Part shown: piece after piece, positions 25,631-33,236 of the stretch
Layout: each line of letters starts with the position of its first letter
Numbering within the stretch: position 1 is the first letter of the stretch
NCBI RefSeq assembly: GCF_009904105.1
Contig: NZ_JAAABJ010000492.1
Coordinates: 1-46,765 of the forward strand
Length of the DNA stretch: 46,765 bases
DNA from: Elizabethkingia argenteiflava
Lineage (GTDB): Bacteria; Bacteroidota; Bacteroidia; Flavobacteriales; Weeksellaceae
Reading direction: 5' to 3'
Notes under the pieces: model-generated
Database searches by the model: none
What the model was told of the DNA's origin: nothing
The model's input: the letters and a program-made list of their open reading frames with translations, nothing else
Position numbers and translations under genes: made by a program

Positions 25631-26743
25631 TCAGCTATTGTCAAAATTTAGATTAATATCCTTTGTTAATGCTATTCCTACACAAGGTAACACTAACCCC
25701 CACTCCACTTCTTTCTCTGTTAAGTAGTCATTTTCTACCATATAAACTTTACCTTTGGTCAGTCGACATCTACACGAACCGCATATGCCTGATTTACAAG
25801 AATATGGAATATTAAATCCAGCTTCTAATAAGGCCGATAATATCGGAGTTTCGTTAGAAGGAATATCATATTGATAGTTCCTTCCCTGTAGTGTGAATTT
25901 CACATTGATGTCTTTAATAATAGGTAAGGTTTCCTCTATTTCGTAAATATCTTCATTAAATTCTTCAAAGAGCTCGAAATGAATATTCTTCTTTCGAATC
26001 CCCCTCTTATAACATGCATTCGCGATCGACTTAATCATACCACCCGGTCCACATATCAAAACTTCATCCGTAGCATCCCAGATCGTAGACTCTTCATCCT
26101 CTTCATCCAAATGAAGAATTTGATTGATGATTAAACTCAGCTTTGCTTCATCTAATCTTCCTTGGAACAGAGGGTTTTCAGCCTGCTCTCTAGAGAAGAA
26201 AAAGAAAATCTGTAACCTATCCGAATACAGCCCCTGCAAACGAGATAATTCTTCTATAAAGGGAATACTCTCTTTATCTCTATTACTGTAAAATAAAAAA
26301 AAACGGGTATATGGTTCGTGATAAAGTATATTTTTAAGATGGCTGATAATGGGGCTAATGCCTATTCCTGCGGCAAATCCTAAAATACTTCTCTTTTCAT
26401 TCGGTTTTAGCGCTATTGTAAACCGCCCTCTGGGCTCAGAGACTTCTACCCCCTCTCCTTCCTCTAACTGCTGGTAAAGCTGATAAGCAAAACTATCACA
26501 GCCTTTAAACTTAATCCCAAAACTTAAGCACTCCTCATAAGGTGCAGAAGTATAGGAGTAGTCGCGTTGCTTACCACCCCATTTTATACTGGAATACTGC
26601 CCCGAATTGTATAAAAAAGCTTTCTTTAGTGAATCAGGAACCTCAAAGCTGAGGGAAAAGCTATTTTTTGTCAATCGTTTTTTTTTGACTAATTTTAGCC
26701 AATGGAATTGGATAGGGTTTCTTATGGTAAAGCTATCTGACAT
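25631..26743 (-). CDS. Ferredoxin-NADP reductase-like flavoprotein with C-terminal [2Fe-2S] domain
   Basis: The 370-residue protein has three modules in order: an FAD-binding barrel with RDYSYTSAP (about 60-68), a NAD(P)-binding domain with GFAAGIGISPIISHL (about 122-136) and CGPGGMIKS, and a plant-type ferredoxin with cysteines 316, 321, 324 and 354. This layout matches PaaE-like and HCP-reductase-like oxidoreductases that pass electrons from NAD(P)H to a partner. No obvious partner gene is next to it. It is divergent from the thioredoxin-like lipoprotein, with the two start regions almost touching. Confidence 0.88.
   Translation of the reverse strand: MSDSFTIRNPIQFHWLKLVKKKRLTKNSFSLSFEVPDSLKKAFLYNSGQYSSIKWGGKQRDYSYTSAPYEECLSFGIKFKGCDSFAYQLYQQLEEGEGVEVSEPRGRFTIALKPNEKRSILGFAAGIGISPIISHLKNILYHEPYTRFFLFYSNRDKESIPFIEELSRLQGLYSDRLQIFFFFSREQAENPLFQGRLDEAKLSLIINQILHLDEEDEESTIWDATDEVLICGPGGMIKSIANACYKRGIRKKNIHFELFEEFNEDIYEIEETLPIIKDINVKFTLQGRNYQYDIPSNETPILSALLEAGFNIPYSCKSGICGSCRCRLTKGKVYMVENDYLTEKEVEWGLVLPCVGIALTKDINLNFDNS
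26666..26697 (+). promoter_or_regulatory. Putative promoter of the thioredoxin-like lipoprotein
   Basis: TTTTG ending at 26670 is followed after 19 bases by TAATTTTA (26690-26697), close to TTG-N19-TAnnTTTG. It lies inside the divergent flavoprotein gene. Confidence 0.4.
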
Positions 26744-26768
26744 TATGATACAAAATTATATAAAAAAA

Positions 26769-27329
26769 ATGAAAAAGCTACTCTTCGGGCTTGTGGCCCT
26801 ACTGGTGCTTATAGAATGTAAAAAATCAGACTCCCCGGTAATTTCGCCTACCACTGTAGATAACGCAGAGAGTTTACCTCCTTCCGACAGTTTAGCCTCT
26901 AGCAACAATTTCGTGGTATATGATGAAAATAAATTAGCCGATCTGCTGAAAACAAAAGATAATGATACCCTATACATTACGAATTTTTTCGCCACATGGT
27001 GTGGACCCTGCATGATGGAAATCCCACACTTTAAGGCAGAAATGGAAAAATTAAAAGGGAAAAAAACTAAATTTACCTTTGTAAGTGTAGACGCACCTGA
27101 AGACTGGGATACTAAAGTGAAGGAATTTGGCAATATACAAGGTCTAAGCCACCATATTGTTTTATTTGATATGAAAAATGCCACCGAAAACTTTGCACAG
27201 AATCACACCCAATCATGGGACGGAGGGTCTATTCCCTTTACCAGAATCTCAAAAGGCAACAAAATAGAAGAAAAAATGGGATCCTTTACTGCAGAAGAGT
27301 TTCACCATAAAATTAAGAGTTTTCAATAG
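26769..27329 (+). CDS. Thioredoxin-like lipoprotein (TlpA/ResA type)
   Basis: From the ATG at 26769 the protein has 186 residues: a signal peptide MKKLLFGLVALLVLIEC with Cys17 as a probable lipid site (Glu before it is unusual for a lipobox), a Ser/Pro-rich linker, and a thioredoxin fold with the active site WCGPC (77-81). Such proteins reduce or shuffle disulfides in the periplasm. An ATG at 26745 would add eight residues ahead of the signal. It is divergent from the ferredoxin-reductase-like gene. Confidence 0.85.
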   Translation: MKKLLFGLVALLVLIECKKSDSPVISPTTVDNAESLPPSDSLASSNNFVVYDENKLADLLKTKDNDTLYITNFFATWCGPCMMEIPHFKAEMEKLKGKKTKFTFVSVDAPEDWDTKVKEFGNIQGLSHHIVLFDMKNATENFAQNHTQSWDGGSIPFTRISKGNKIEEKMGSFTAEEFHHKIKSFQ

Positions 27330-27358
27330 GTGTTCTTTTCCAGAATATCTTATCTGGT

Positions 27359-27404
27359 AACTCTTTAAACATTTATCAGTACACCTTTTTTTAAAGAGTT
27401 TTTT
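27359..27404 (+). terminator. Terminator after the thioredoxin-like lipoprotein gene
   Basis: AACTCTTTAAA (27359-27369) and TTTAAAGAGTT (27390-27400) are perfect complements, followed by TTTT. It ends just before the rpsF promoter. Confidence 0.75.
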
Positions 27405-27412
27405 AGAATCTA

Positions 27413-27444
27413 TTTGTATAAACCGAAATAATAGACTAGTTTTG
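27413..27444 (+). promoter_or_regulatory. Promoter of the rpsF-rpsR-rplI operon
   Basis: TTTG (27413-27416) is followed after exactly 20 bases by TAGTTTTG (27437-27444), a full match to the Bacteroidota promoter TTG-N19/20-TAnnTTTG. Transcription would start about 25-30 bases before the rpsF ATG. This is the best promoter in the window. Confidence 0.8.
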
Positions 27445-27477
27445 CAGCTCGAAATAAAAAAACAAATTTTTAATATT

Positions 27478-27819
27478 ATGAACAATTACGAAACTGTTTT
27501 CATTTTGACTCCCGTTCTATCTGACGCGCAGGTGGAGGAAGCAGTTAAAAAAATCGAAGACCTTCTTAAAGAGAATGGTTGCGAAATCGTTGCTAAAGAA
27601 AACTGGGGACTTAAAAAGCTAGCTTACCCTATCCAGTTGAAGAAAAATGGATTCTACACTTTAATCGAATTTAAAGGTGAAGGAGAGGTTGTTGCTAATT
27701 TAGAGTTAGCGTACAAACGTGACGAGAGAGTAATCCGTTACTTAACTACTAAAATGGATAAGCACGCTGTAGATTATGCAGTGGCAAGGAGAGCAAAATT
27801 GAAAACTCAAAAAGCTTAA
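27478..27819 (+). CDS. rpsF: 30S ribosomal protein S6
   Basis: S6 binds S18 and 16S rRNA in the platform of the small subunit. The ATG at 27478 gives [20 protein letters not shown], 113 residues; an upstream in-frame start is not needed. Family motifs [19 protein letters not shown] and [10 protein letters not shown] are present. It heads the ribosomal cluster rpsF-rpsR-rplI, 25 bases before rpsR. Confidence 0.97.
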   Translation: MNNYETVFILTPVLSDAQVEEAVKKIEDLLKENGCEIVAKENWGLKKLAYPIQLKKNGFYTLIEFKGEGEVVANLELAYKRDERVIRYLTTKMDKHAVDYAVARRAKLKTQKA

Positions 27820-27844
27820 TTAACCCTTAAAAATCTTAAAGACA

Positions 27845-28147
27845 ATGGCAATAGATGAAATGGCACAACAAGCCGCTCAAGGTGGTGAGTCTGAAGTAAA
27901 ATTTCTTACTCCCTTAGATATCAATACTAAAACACAGAAGAAATTCTGTCGCTTCAAGAAATATGGAATTAAGCATGTAGACTACAAAGATGCTGACTTT
28001 TTGCTACAATTTGTAAACGAACAGGGCAAAATTCTTCCAAGAAGATATACGGGAACTTCTTTAAAATATCAAAGAAAGGTTTCTGCAGCTATTAAAAGAG
28101 CTAGACATTTGGCTTTAATGCCTTACGTTGCAGATCTTTTAAAATAA
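27845..28147 (+). CDS. rpsR: 30S ribosomal protein S18
   Basis: S18 pairs with S6 in the 30S platform. The 100-residue protein has [33 protein letters not shown] and [13 protein letters not shown], all canonical. A short N-terminal extension (about 15 residues) is common in Bacteroidota. It follows rpsF closely and is separated from rplI by 165 bases that include a hairpin. Confidence 0.97.
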   Translation: MAIDEMAQQAAQGGESEVKFLTPLDINTKTQKKFCRFKKYGIKHVDYKDADFLLQFVNEQGKILPRRYTGTSLKYQRKVSAAIKRARHLALMPYVADLLK

Positions 28148-28168
28148 TAAGACAAAATTATAATAAAG

Positions 28169-28200
28169 GAAGCATACTATTAAGTATTGCTTCTTTTGTT
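28169..28200 (+). terminator. Hairpin between rpsR and rplI
   Basis: GAAGCATACT (28169-28178) pairs with AGTATTGCTTC (28183-28193) with one bulge, followed by TTTTGTT. It may end part of the rpsF-rpsR transcript before rplI. Confidence 0.6.
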
Positions 28201-28312
28201 GCTGAATCAATAAATTTCATTCTAACTTGATTACAGATTTCAAAGACGAGAACTCTAAGCAAATGGCCTGGTTTATATCTTGAAATCCTTAATCTATTAA
28301 AGGACAACAACA

Positions 28313-28786
28313 ATGCAAATTATTTTAAAAAAAGACGTTGAGAATTTAGGACTAGAATTTGATACCCTTGATGTAAAGCCAGGTTACGCTCGTAACTTTC
28401 TTATTCCTCAAGGTTATGCTGTATTAGCAACTCCTAAAAATAAAGCTGCTTTAGAAGCGACTTTAGAAACCAGAAAAGAAGAAGAAGCTAAATTAGTTGC
28501 AGCTGCAACGGCTAAAATTGAACAACTTAAGAAAATAAGCTTAAGCATTCCTGCGAAAGTGGGTACGGGCGATAAGCTTTTTGGTTCTATCAACAATGCC
28601 GATCTTGCAGAAGCTTTCTCTAAAGCAGGAGTGGAAATCGAGAAAAAATTCATCAAGATTCCAGGCAATACCATTAAGAGAATTGGTAAATTTACGGCTA
28701 AGGTAAGACTTCACAGAAATGTAGAACACGACTATGATTTTGAAATCATTTCTGATGCTCCAGTAGAAGCTAAAAAAGAAGCTTAA
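28313..28786 (+). CDS. rplI: 50S ribosomal protein L9
   Basis: L9 binds 23S rRNA and helps translational fidelity. The 157-residue protein starts MQIILKKDVENLG and has the N-terminal GYARNFLIPQGYAVLAT motif, a helical linker (about 48-75) and a C-terminal domain. The rpsF-rpsR-rplI order is usual; the 165-base gap with a hairpin before rplI is wider than normal. Confidence 0.97.
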   Translation: MQIILKKDVENLGLEFDTLDVKPGYARNFLIPQGYAVLATPKNKAALEATLETRKEEEAKLVAAATAKIEQLKKISLSIPAKVGTGDKLFGSINNADLAEAFSKAGVEIEKKFIKIPGNTIKRIGKFTAKVRLHRNVEHDYDFEIISDAPVEAKKEA

Positions 28787-28812
28787 TTCACAGGCTATTT
28801 TTAATACTTTTT

Positions 28813-28846
28813 CATCCTCCCGCTGGGGAGGATGTTTATTTTTTTA
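28813..28846 (+). terminator. Terminator after rplI
   Basis: CATCCTCCC (28813-28821) and GGGAGGATG (28826-28834) form a perfect stem with a GCTG loop, followed by TTTATTTTTTT. Confidence 0.92.
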
Positions 28847-28917
28847 TAGATTCATCCAAAAAAATAAATATCGATGATATTTATAGGGATAATATTCTTT
28901 ATAAGAAAGTATTATTT

Positions 28918-28925
28918 TATATTTG
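28918..28925 (+). promoter_or_regulatory. Putative -7 promoter element for the H1-like gene
   Basis: TATATTTG matches TAnnTTTG exactly, about 20 bases before the start codon. No clear -33 element was seen. Confidence 0.4.
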
Positions 28926-28944
28926 CAATCCTAAAATATATTAT

Positions 28945-29121
28945 ATGCAAGAACTATTAGACAAAATCGCACAGGAATTTGAAGTTTTTAAAACAGATTC
29001 TAATCTTCAGTTGGAGAAAGGGAATAAAGCAGCTGGAACAAGAGCCCGTAAAGCAGCTTTAGAGTTAAGCAAACTGTTGAAAGACTTTAGAAAAGTTTCT
29101 GTTGAAGAATCTAAAAAATAA
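28945..29121 (+). CDS. Histone H1-like small protein
   Basis: A 58-residue frame starts at ATG 28945 (MQELLDKIAQEFEVFKTD) and ends at 29119-29121. It is helical and Lys/Ala-rich: GNKAAGTRARKAALELSKLL, then a basic C-terminus. This pattern matches the small histone H1/Hc1-like proteins that are widespread in Bacteroidota and presumed to bind DNA. It has its own -7 element and a perfect terminator, so it is an independent gene. A role in DNA binding is inferred from family and charge. Confidence 0.85.
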   Translation: MQELLDKIAQEFEVFKTDSNLQLEKGNKAAGTRARKAALELSKLLKDFRKVSVEESKK

Positions 29122-29133
29122 CAAGTATTTGCG

Positions 29134-29168
29134 AAACAACCGATGATAATTCATCGGTTGTTTTTATT
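29134..29168 (+). terminator. Terminator after the H1-like gene
   Basis: CAACCGATGA (29137-29146) and TCATCGGTTG (29151-29160) form a perfect 10-bp stem with a TAAT loop, followed by TTTTTATTT. Confidence 0.93.
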
Positions 29169-29348
29169 TATCTACTCTTCATCCTTTAAATGTTTTTAAG
29201 GAAAAAAGAGAATCAATCTCTTCTCACCCTCTTTTTAAAGACTGAAATACATTTTCAGCTTAAAGACTATCAATACTTATTGAATTTTTCAATAGCCCAA
29301 ATTCTAAATGATACATCAAAAGCCTCTTCATAATCGTTAGAAGTTTAC

Positions 29349-29356
29349 TACTTTTG
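29349..29356 (+). promoter_or_regulatory. Putative -7 promoter element of the thioesterase-regulator genes
   Basis: TACTTTTG matches the TAnnTTTG consensus exactly and lies 20 bases before the thioesterase ATG. No clear TTG was seen at -33. Confidence 0.4.
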
Positions 29357-29375
29357 CAAAAAATAGAAGGTTACG

Positions 29376-29771
29376 ATGACAATGAATTTCCATACTCGAA
29401 AATGGGTAAAGCCAGAAGATTTAAATCCCAATCAATCTCTTTTCGGGGGTAGACTTTTACAGTGGATAGATGAGGAGGCAGCGCTTTATGCGATTATTCA
29501 ATTGGAGAATCCACGCTGTGTTACCAAGTTTATATCTGAAATTAATTTTATTCACTCCGCCAATCAAGGGGATATTATCGAAATAGGAATTTTGGCTACA
29601 GCCTTTGGCCGAACTTCGATCACTCTTTCGTGCGAAGTCAGAAATAAAATGACCCGACAAACGATTATAAAAATAGATAAAATCATCATGGTAAGCCTTG
29701 ACGAAAATGGCAAACCCACCCCCCATGGAAAAACAAAAATAGAATATCCTCATGATAGATTCCCTGAATAA
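29376..29771 (+). CDS. Acyl-CoA thioesterase, hotdog fold (YciA/BFIT-like)
   Basis: The 131-residue hotdog-fold enzyme has PNQSLFGGRLLQWIDEEAALYA, whose Asn and Asp are typical of YciA-type acyl-CoA hydrolases, then FISEINFIHSANQGD and the strand-rich C-terminal half. It hydrolyses acyl-CoA thioesters; chain-length range is unknown. Its stop overlaps the start of the next gene by one base (TAATG), so it is translationally coupled to the copper regulator. Confidence 0.88.
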   Translation: MTMNFHTRKWVKPEDLNPNQSLFGGRLLQWIDEEAALYAIIQLENPRCVTKFISEINFIHSANQGDIIEIGILATAFGRTSITLSCEVRNKMTRQTIIKIDKIIMVSLDENGKPTPHGKTKIEYPHDRFPE

Positions 29772-30343
29772 TGATGGAACTATATATTAAAAATATGGTA
29801 TGCCCAAGATGTATATCCTCTATTGAAAACATCTTTAAAAATTTAGATATCGCTTTAGAAAATCTTGAGTTAGGGACTGCTATTACGCGTGCCTCACTAA
29901 CTCAGGAGCAATTGCGAGAGTTGGAGCTAGCCTTAAAGGAGCAAGGTTTTGAAATTTTAAAAGATTATCCCCTGCAACTCATTGAAAAAATAAAAACCTT
30001 AATTCTACAAAAAGTGCAGGGTTTGGATATAGAAGAACACTTTAAACTATCCAGTTTTCTGAGTGATCATACCCATAAAGAATACAGTAGCCTTTCCAAA
30101 TTGTTTTCTCAAACTGAAAATATTACCTTAGAACAATACTATATTTTTCAGAAAATAGAAAAGGTAAAAGAACTCTTAACCTATAAAGAGTATTCGCTAA
30201 CCCAAATTGCAGATATGTTAGGTTACAAAAGTCTACAACACCTATCTTCCCAATTTAAAAAAGTGACAGGCTTATCTCCTTCTCAATTCCAAAAAGCCAA
30301 AAATAAACTGCGTTATCCACTAGATAAAATCATAATTTCATAA
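29771..30343 (+). CDS. Metal-responsive AraC-type regulator with N-terminal CxxC (HMA-like) domain
   Basis: The 190-residue protein begins with a heavy-metal-associated-like motif IKNMVCPRCISSIEN (CxxC at 10-13) followed by a basic-acidic helical linker. Its C-terminus (about 110-180) is an AraC-type HTH: YSLTQIADMLGYKSLQHLSSQF ends with the conserved FKKVTGLSPSQF. Proteins of this shape are known in Bacteroidota next to copper ATPases. It is 69 bases upstream of the P-type ATPase start, on the same strand. Copper sensing is inferred from the CxxC motif and that neighbour. Confidence 0.85.
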   Translation: MMELYIKNMVCPRCISSIENIFKNLDIALENLELGTAITRASLTQEQLRELELALKEQGFEILKDYPLQLIEKIKTLILQKVQGLDIEEHFKLSSFLSDHTHKEYSSLSKLFSQTENITLEQYYIFQKIEKVKELLTYKEYSLTQIADMLGYKSLQHLSSQFKKVTGLSPSQFQKAKNKLRYPLDKIIIS

Positions 30344-30412
30344 ACTTTCCCCCTACATTTATAACAACTCCCTTCTTTGTATTGTCGAACTTTGCTGTGT
30401 AAAATCAGCATT

Positions 30413-33172
30413 ATGAGAAAAACATTCGTAATAAAGGGAATGTCCTGTGATGGCTGTCGCAGTAAAATAGAGAATAAAATAAATCAAATTGAAGGGGTTT
30501 CAGCTCAGATCCAACTTCATCCGCCCTTGGCCCATATTATTTTTGAAGGTTCGTTTCCAGAAGATCTTATTGAGAAAAAGTTACAAGAGGCTGGAAACTA
30601 CATCCTGGAAAAAGAAACTAGCAAATCCCCTTGTTGTTCTTCTAATTCGTTACCCTCTGTGGGACATCTGAAAGAGGAAATGAAAAAATATACGGCAGGT
30701 GAATCCTCATGTTGCTCTTCCGCTACGTATGATGCCCTTGCTATCCCTCAGCAAGAATCGGATAGCGGGCGCTACATCTGCCCCATGAAATGCGAAAAAG
30801 ATAAAGTCTATAGTAAACCTGGAAGATGTGGCGTATGTGGGATGTTTTTAAGTCCGATTGAAGCTTTAGAAAATAATCCCACACCGCCTAGCGGATCCTG
30901 TTGTGGAAATCACCAATCTAAAGAAATACCCAAAGTCACCTCATCATCGGCTGGGAAGTATTATTGTCCTATGCAATGTGAGGGAGACAAGTTATACGAT
31001 AACTTTGGAAGTTGTCCCGTATGTGGGATGAATCTGGAAAAAATTCCAGATTTAAAGAGAACGATACTCTACACTTGTCCTATGCACCCGGAAATTGTAC
31101 AAGAGACCCCTGGAAATTGCTCCATATGCGGTATGGATTTGGTTTCTGCAACACCTAAAGAGGATGAAGATACTGCTTATAAAGATTTGGTAAGCAAGTT
31201 ATGGGTTTCAATAGTTTTGACTTTACCGGTATTCATATTGTCTATGGGGGGGATGATCCCCGGAAACCCCATTTCTAAGGTTGTCCCTCACCACCTCAAT
31301 GGCTGGTTGCAAATGGGACTCACCCTGCCTATTGTATTCTATACGGCGTGGATGTTTTTTGAAAGGGCATGGATCTCCTTTAAAACTTGGAAGCTCAACA
31401 TGTTTAGCCTTATAGGCTTAGGTGCCTGTGCGGCTTTCATTTACAGTTTAACCGCTTTATTATTTCCTGGGATTATTCCACAAGAATTTAAAGATCATCA
31501 CGGAAGGGAAAGTTTCTACTTCGAGTCGGTATGTGTTATTTTCACCCTCGTTCTCCTGGGACAATTGATGGAAGCAAAAGCGCATTCTAAAACCAATTCG
31601 GCAATAAAGGAACTGATAAAATTGTCCCCTACAAAAGCCACTCGAGTAGAAAACGGACAGGATAAAAAAATCGCAGTCGACCATATTCAAATAGGTGATA
31701 TCCTTAAAGTAAAAGCCGGTGATAAAATTCCTGTAGACGGCATTATCACTGAAGGATATGCTGCTGTAGATGAGGGAATGATTACTGGAGAACCTCTTCC
31801 TGTCGATAAAAAAGAAGGGGATGCTGTGATATCCGGAACAGTAAACGGAAACAATACTTTTCTGATGAAAGCAAAACGTGTTGGAGAAGAAACACTACTC
31901 GCTCAAATTATTCGGATGGTGAATGAGGCCAGCAGAAGTAAAGCTCCTATTCAAAAATTTACCGATAAAGTTGCAGCCATCTTTGTTCCGGCTGTTGTCT
32001 TTATTGCGGTACTAACCTTTGCTATATGGAGTGTCTGGGGGCCTTCTCCAAAATTTATTTATGCATTTGCCAACCTTTTGGCTGTACTTATTATTGCCTG
32101 CCCGTGTGCTCTGGGCTTAGCCACCCCCATGTCGGTTATGGTGGGAATAGGAAAAGGAGCCAAAAATGGTATTCTCATTAAAAATGCGGAGGCACTGGAA
32201 AAATTATCTAAGGTCAATATCCTGGTAACCGACAAAACGGGAACCCTCACCGAAGGGCGTGCTACAGTGGATCATATTGAAGTAATTGGCAATTTTACAG
32301 AAAAAAAACTATTGCAATTTGCCGCAAGCCTTAACCAAAATAGCACCCACCCATTAGCTGAAGCCATTATCAATAAGGCGAAAGAACATCATCTGATCCT
32401 AGAACAAGCCTCTGATTTTAAAAATATTTCAGGAATGGGCATTTCTGGAAATGTGAGCGCTAAAGAAATATGGGTGGGAAATGAAAGCCTGCTGAAAAAG
32501 TATAAACACTCCATTAGCGCTAGCCTCTCTGCACAAGTAACAGAAGAACAAGAGCAAGGAAAAACCGTGTCGTTTATTTGTATCGACCAACATTTAGCCG
32601 GCTTCTTTTCCTTTTCAGATCCTGTAAAAACGACGGCTAAGGAAGCTGTGCAAGATTTAATGAAGATGGGAATTGAGGTAATGATGATGACCGGCGACAA
32701 TGCCAAAACGGCACGAAGCGTAGCCGACCAGCTCGGTATCCAACACTATGTAGCACAGGCTTTGCCGGAAGATAAGCTCATTGAAATAAAAAAATTACAA
32801 CAGCAAGGAAAAATCGTTGCCATGGCAGGAGATGGCATTAATGATGCACCGGCTTTAGCCCAATCGGATATAGGTATCGCCATGGGAACAGGTACTGATG
32901 TGGCTATAGAAAGTGCACAAATAACCTTATTAAAAGGAGATCTAAAAGCCTTGGTAAAGGCACGGGTGTTGAGTGAAAAACTCGTACGCAATGTCAAACA
33001 GAACCTGCTTTTTGCATTTCTCTACAATGCTTTGGGTATTCCCATTGCAGCAGGCATATTGTATCCCTCTTTTGGGCTTCTGCTCTCCCCTATGATTGCG
33101 GCGGCTGCGATGAGCTGTAGCTCGGTATCCGTAATCGCAAATTCCTTAAGGCTAAATAAAGCGAAACTATAA
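30413..33172 (+). CDS. Copper-translocating P-type ATPase (CopA-type) with Cys-rich N-terminus
   Basis: The ATP-driven metal exporter starts at ATG 30413 (MRKTFVIKGMSCDGC); an upstream in-frame TTG is not needed. Of its 919 residues the first ~250 are metal binding: an HMA-like CxxC at 12-15, paired cysteines at 74-75, 100-101 and 163-164, and three heavy-metal-binding CPM...CxxCGM modules (about 121-149, 183-211, 220-245). The core has eight membrane segments, the transport motif CPC (563-565), DKTGT with phosphorylated Asp607, HPLAEA, TGDN and GDGINDAPAL. The TGEP form of the actuator motif (458-461) is normal for this group. The adjacent metal regulator supports copper export; silver cannot be excluded. 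Confidence 0.94.
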   Translation: MRKTFVIKGMSCDGCRSKIENKINQIEGVSAQIQLHPPLAHIIFEGSFPEDLIEKKLQEAGNYILEKETSKSPCCSSNSLPSVGHLKEEMKKYTAGESSCCSSATYDALAIPQQESDSGRYICPMKCEKDKVYSKPGRCGVCGMFLSPIEALENNPTPPSGSCCGNHQSKEIPKVTSSSAGKYYCPMQCEGDKLYDNFGSCPVCGMNLEKIPDLKRTILYTCPMHPEIVQETPGNCSICGMDLVSATPKEDEDTAYKDLVSKLWVSIVLTLPVFILSMGGMIPGNPISKVVPHHLNGWLQMGLTLPIVFYTAWMFFERAWISFKTWKLNMFSLIGLGACAAFIYSLTALLFPGIIPQEFKDHHGRESFYFESVCVIFTLVLLGQLMEAKAHSKTNSAIKELIKLSPTKATRVENGQDKKIAVDHIQIGDILKVKAGDKIPVDGIITEGYAAVDEGMITGEPLPVDKKEGDAVISGTVNGNNTFLMKAKRVGEETLLAQIIRMVNEASRSKAPIQKFTDKVAAIFVPAVVFIAVLTFAIWSVWGPSPKFIYAFANLLAVLIIACPCALGLATPMSVMVGIGKGAKNGILIKNAEALEKLSKVNILVTDKTGTLTEGRATVDHIEVIGNFTEKKLLQFAASLNQNSTHPLAEAIINKAKEHHLILEQASDFKNISGMGISGNVSAKEIWVGNESLLKKYKHSISASLSAQVTEEQEQGKTVSFICIDQHLAGFFSFSDPVKTTAKEAVQDLMKMGIEVMMMTGDNAKTARSVADQLGIQHYVAQALPEDKLIEIKKLQQQGKIVAMAGDGINDAPALAQSDIGIAMGTGTDVAIESAQITLLKGDLKALVKARVLSEKLVRNVKQNLLFAFLYNALGIPIAAGILYPSFGLLLSPMIAAAAMSCSSVSVIANSLRLNKAKL

Positions 33173-33183
33173 AATGTTTACAG

Positions 33184-33209
33184 GGCTATATCAGAGATAT
33201 AGCTTTTTT
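33184..33209 (+). terminator. Terminator after the copper ATPase
   Basis: GCTATATC (33185-33192) and GATATAGC (33196-33203) form a perfect stem with an AGA loop, followed by TTTTTT. Confidence 0.88.
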
Positions 33210-33236
33210 ATTTTCCATACTGAAAAAAAGCTAAGG

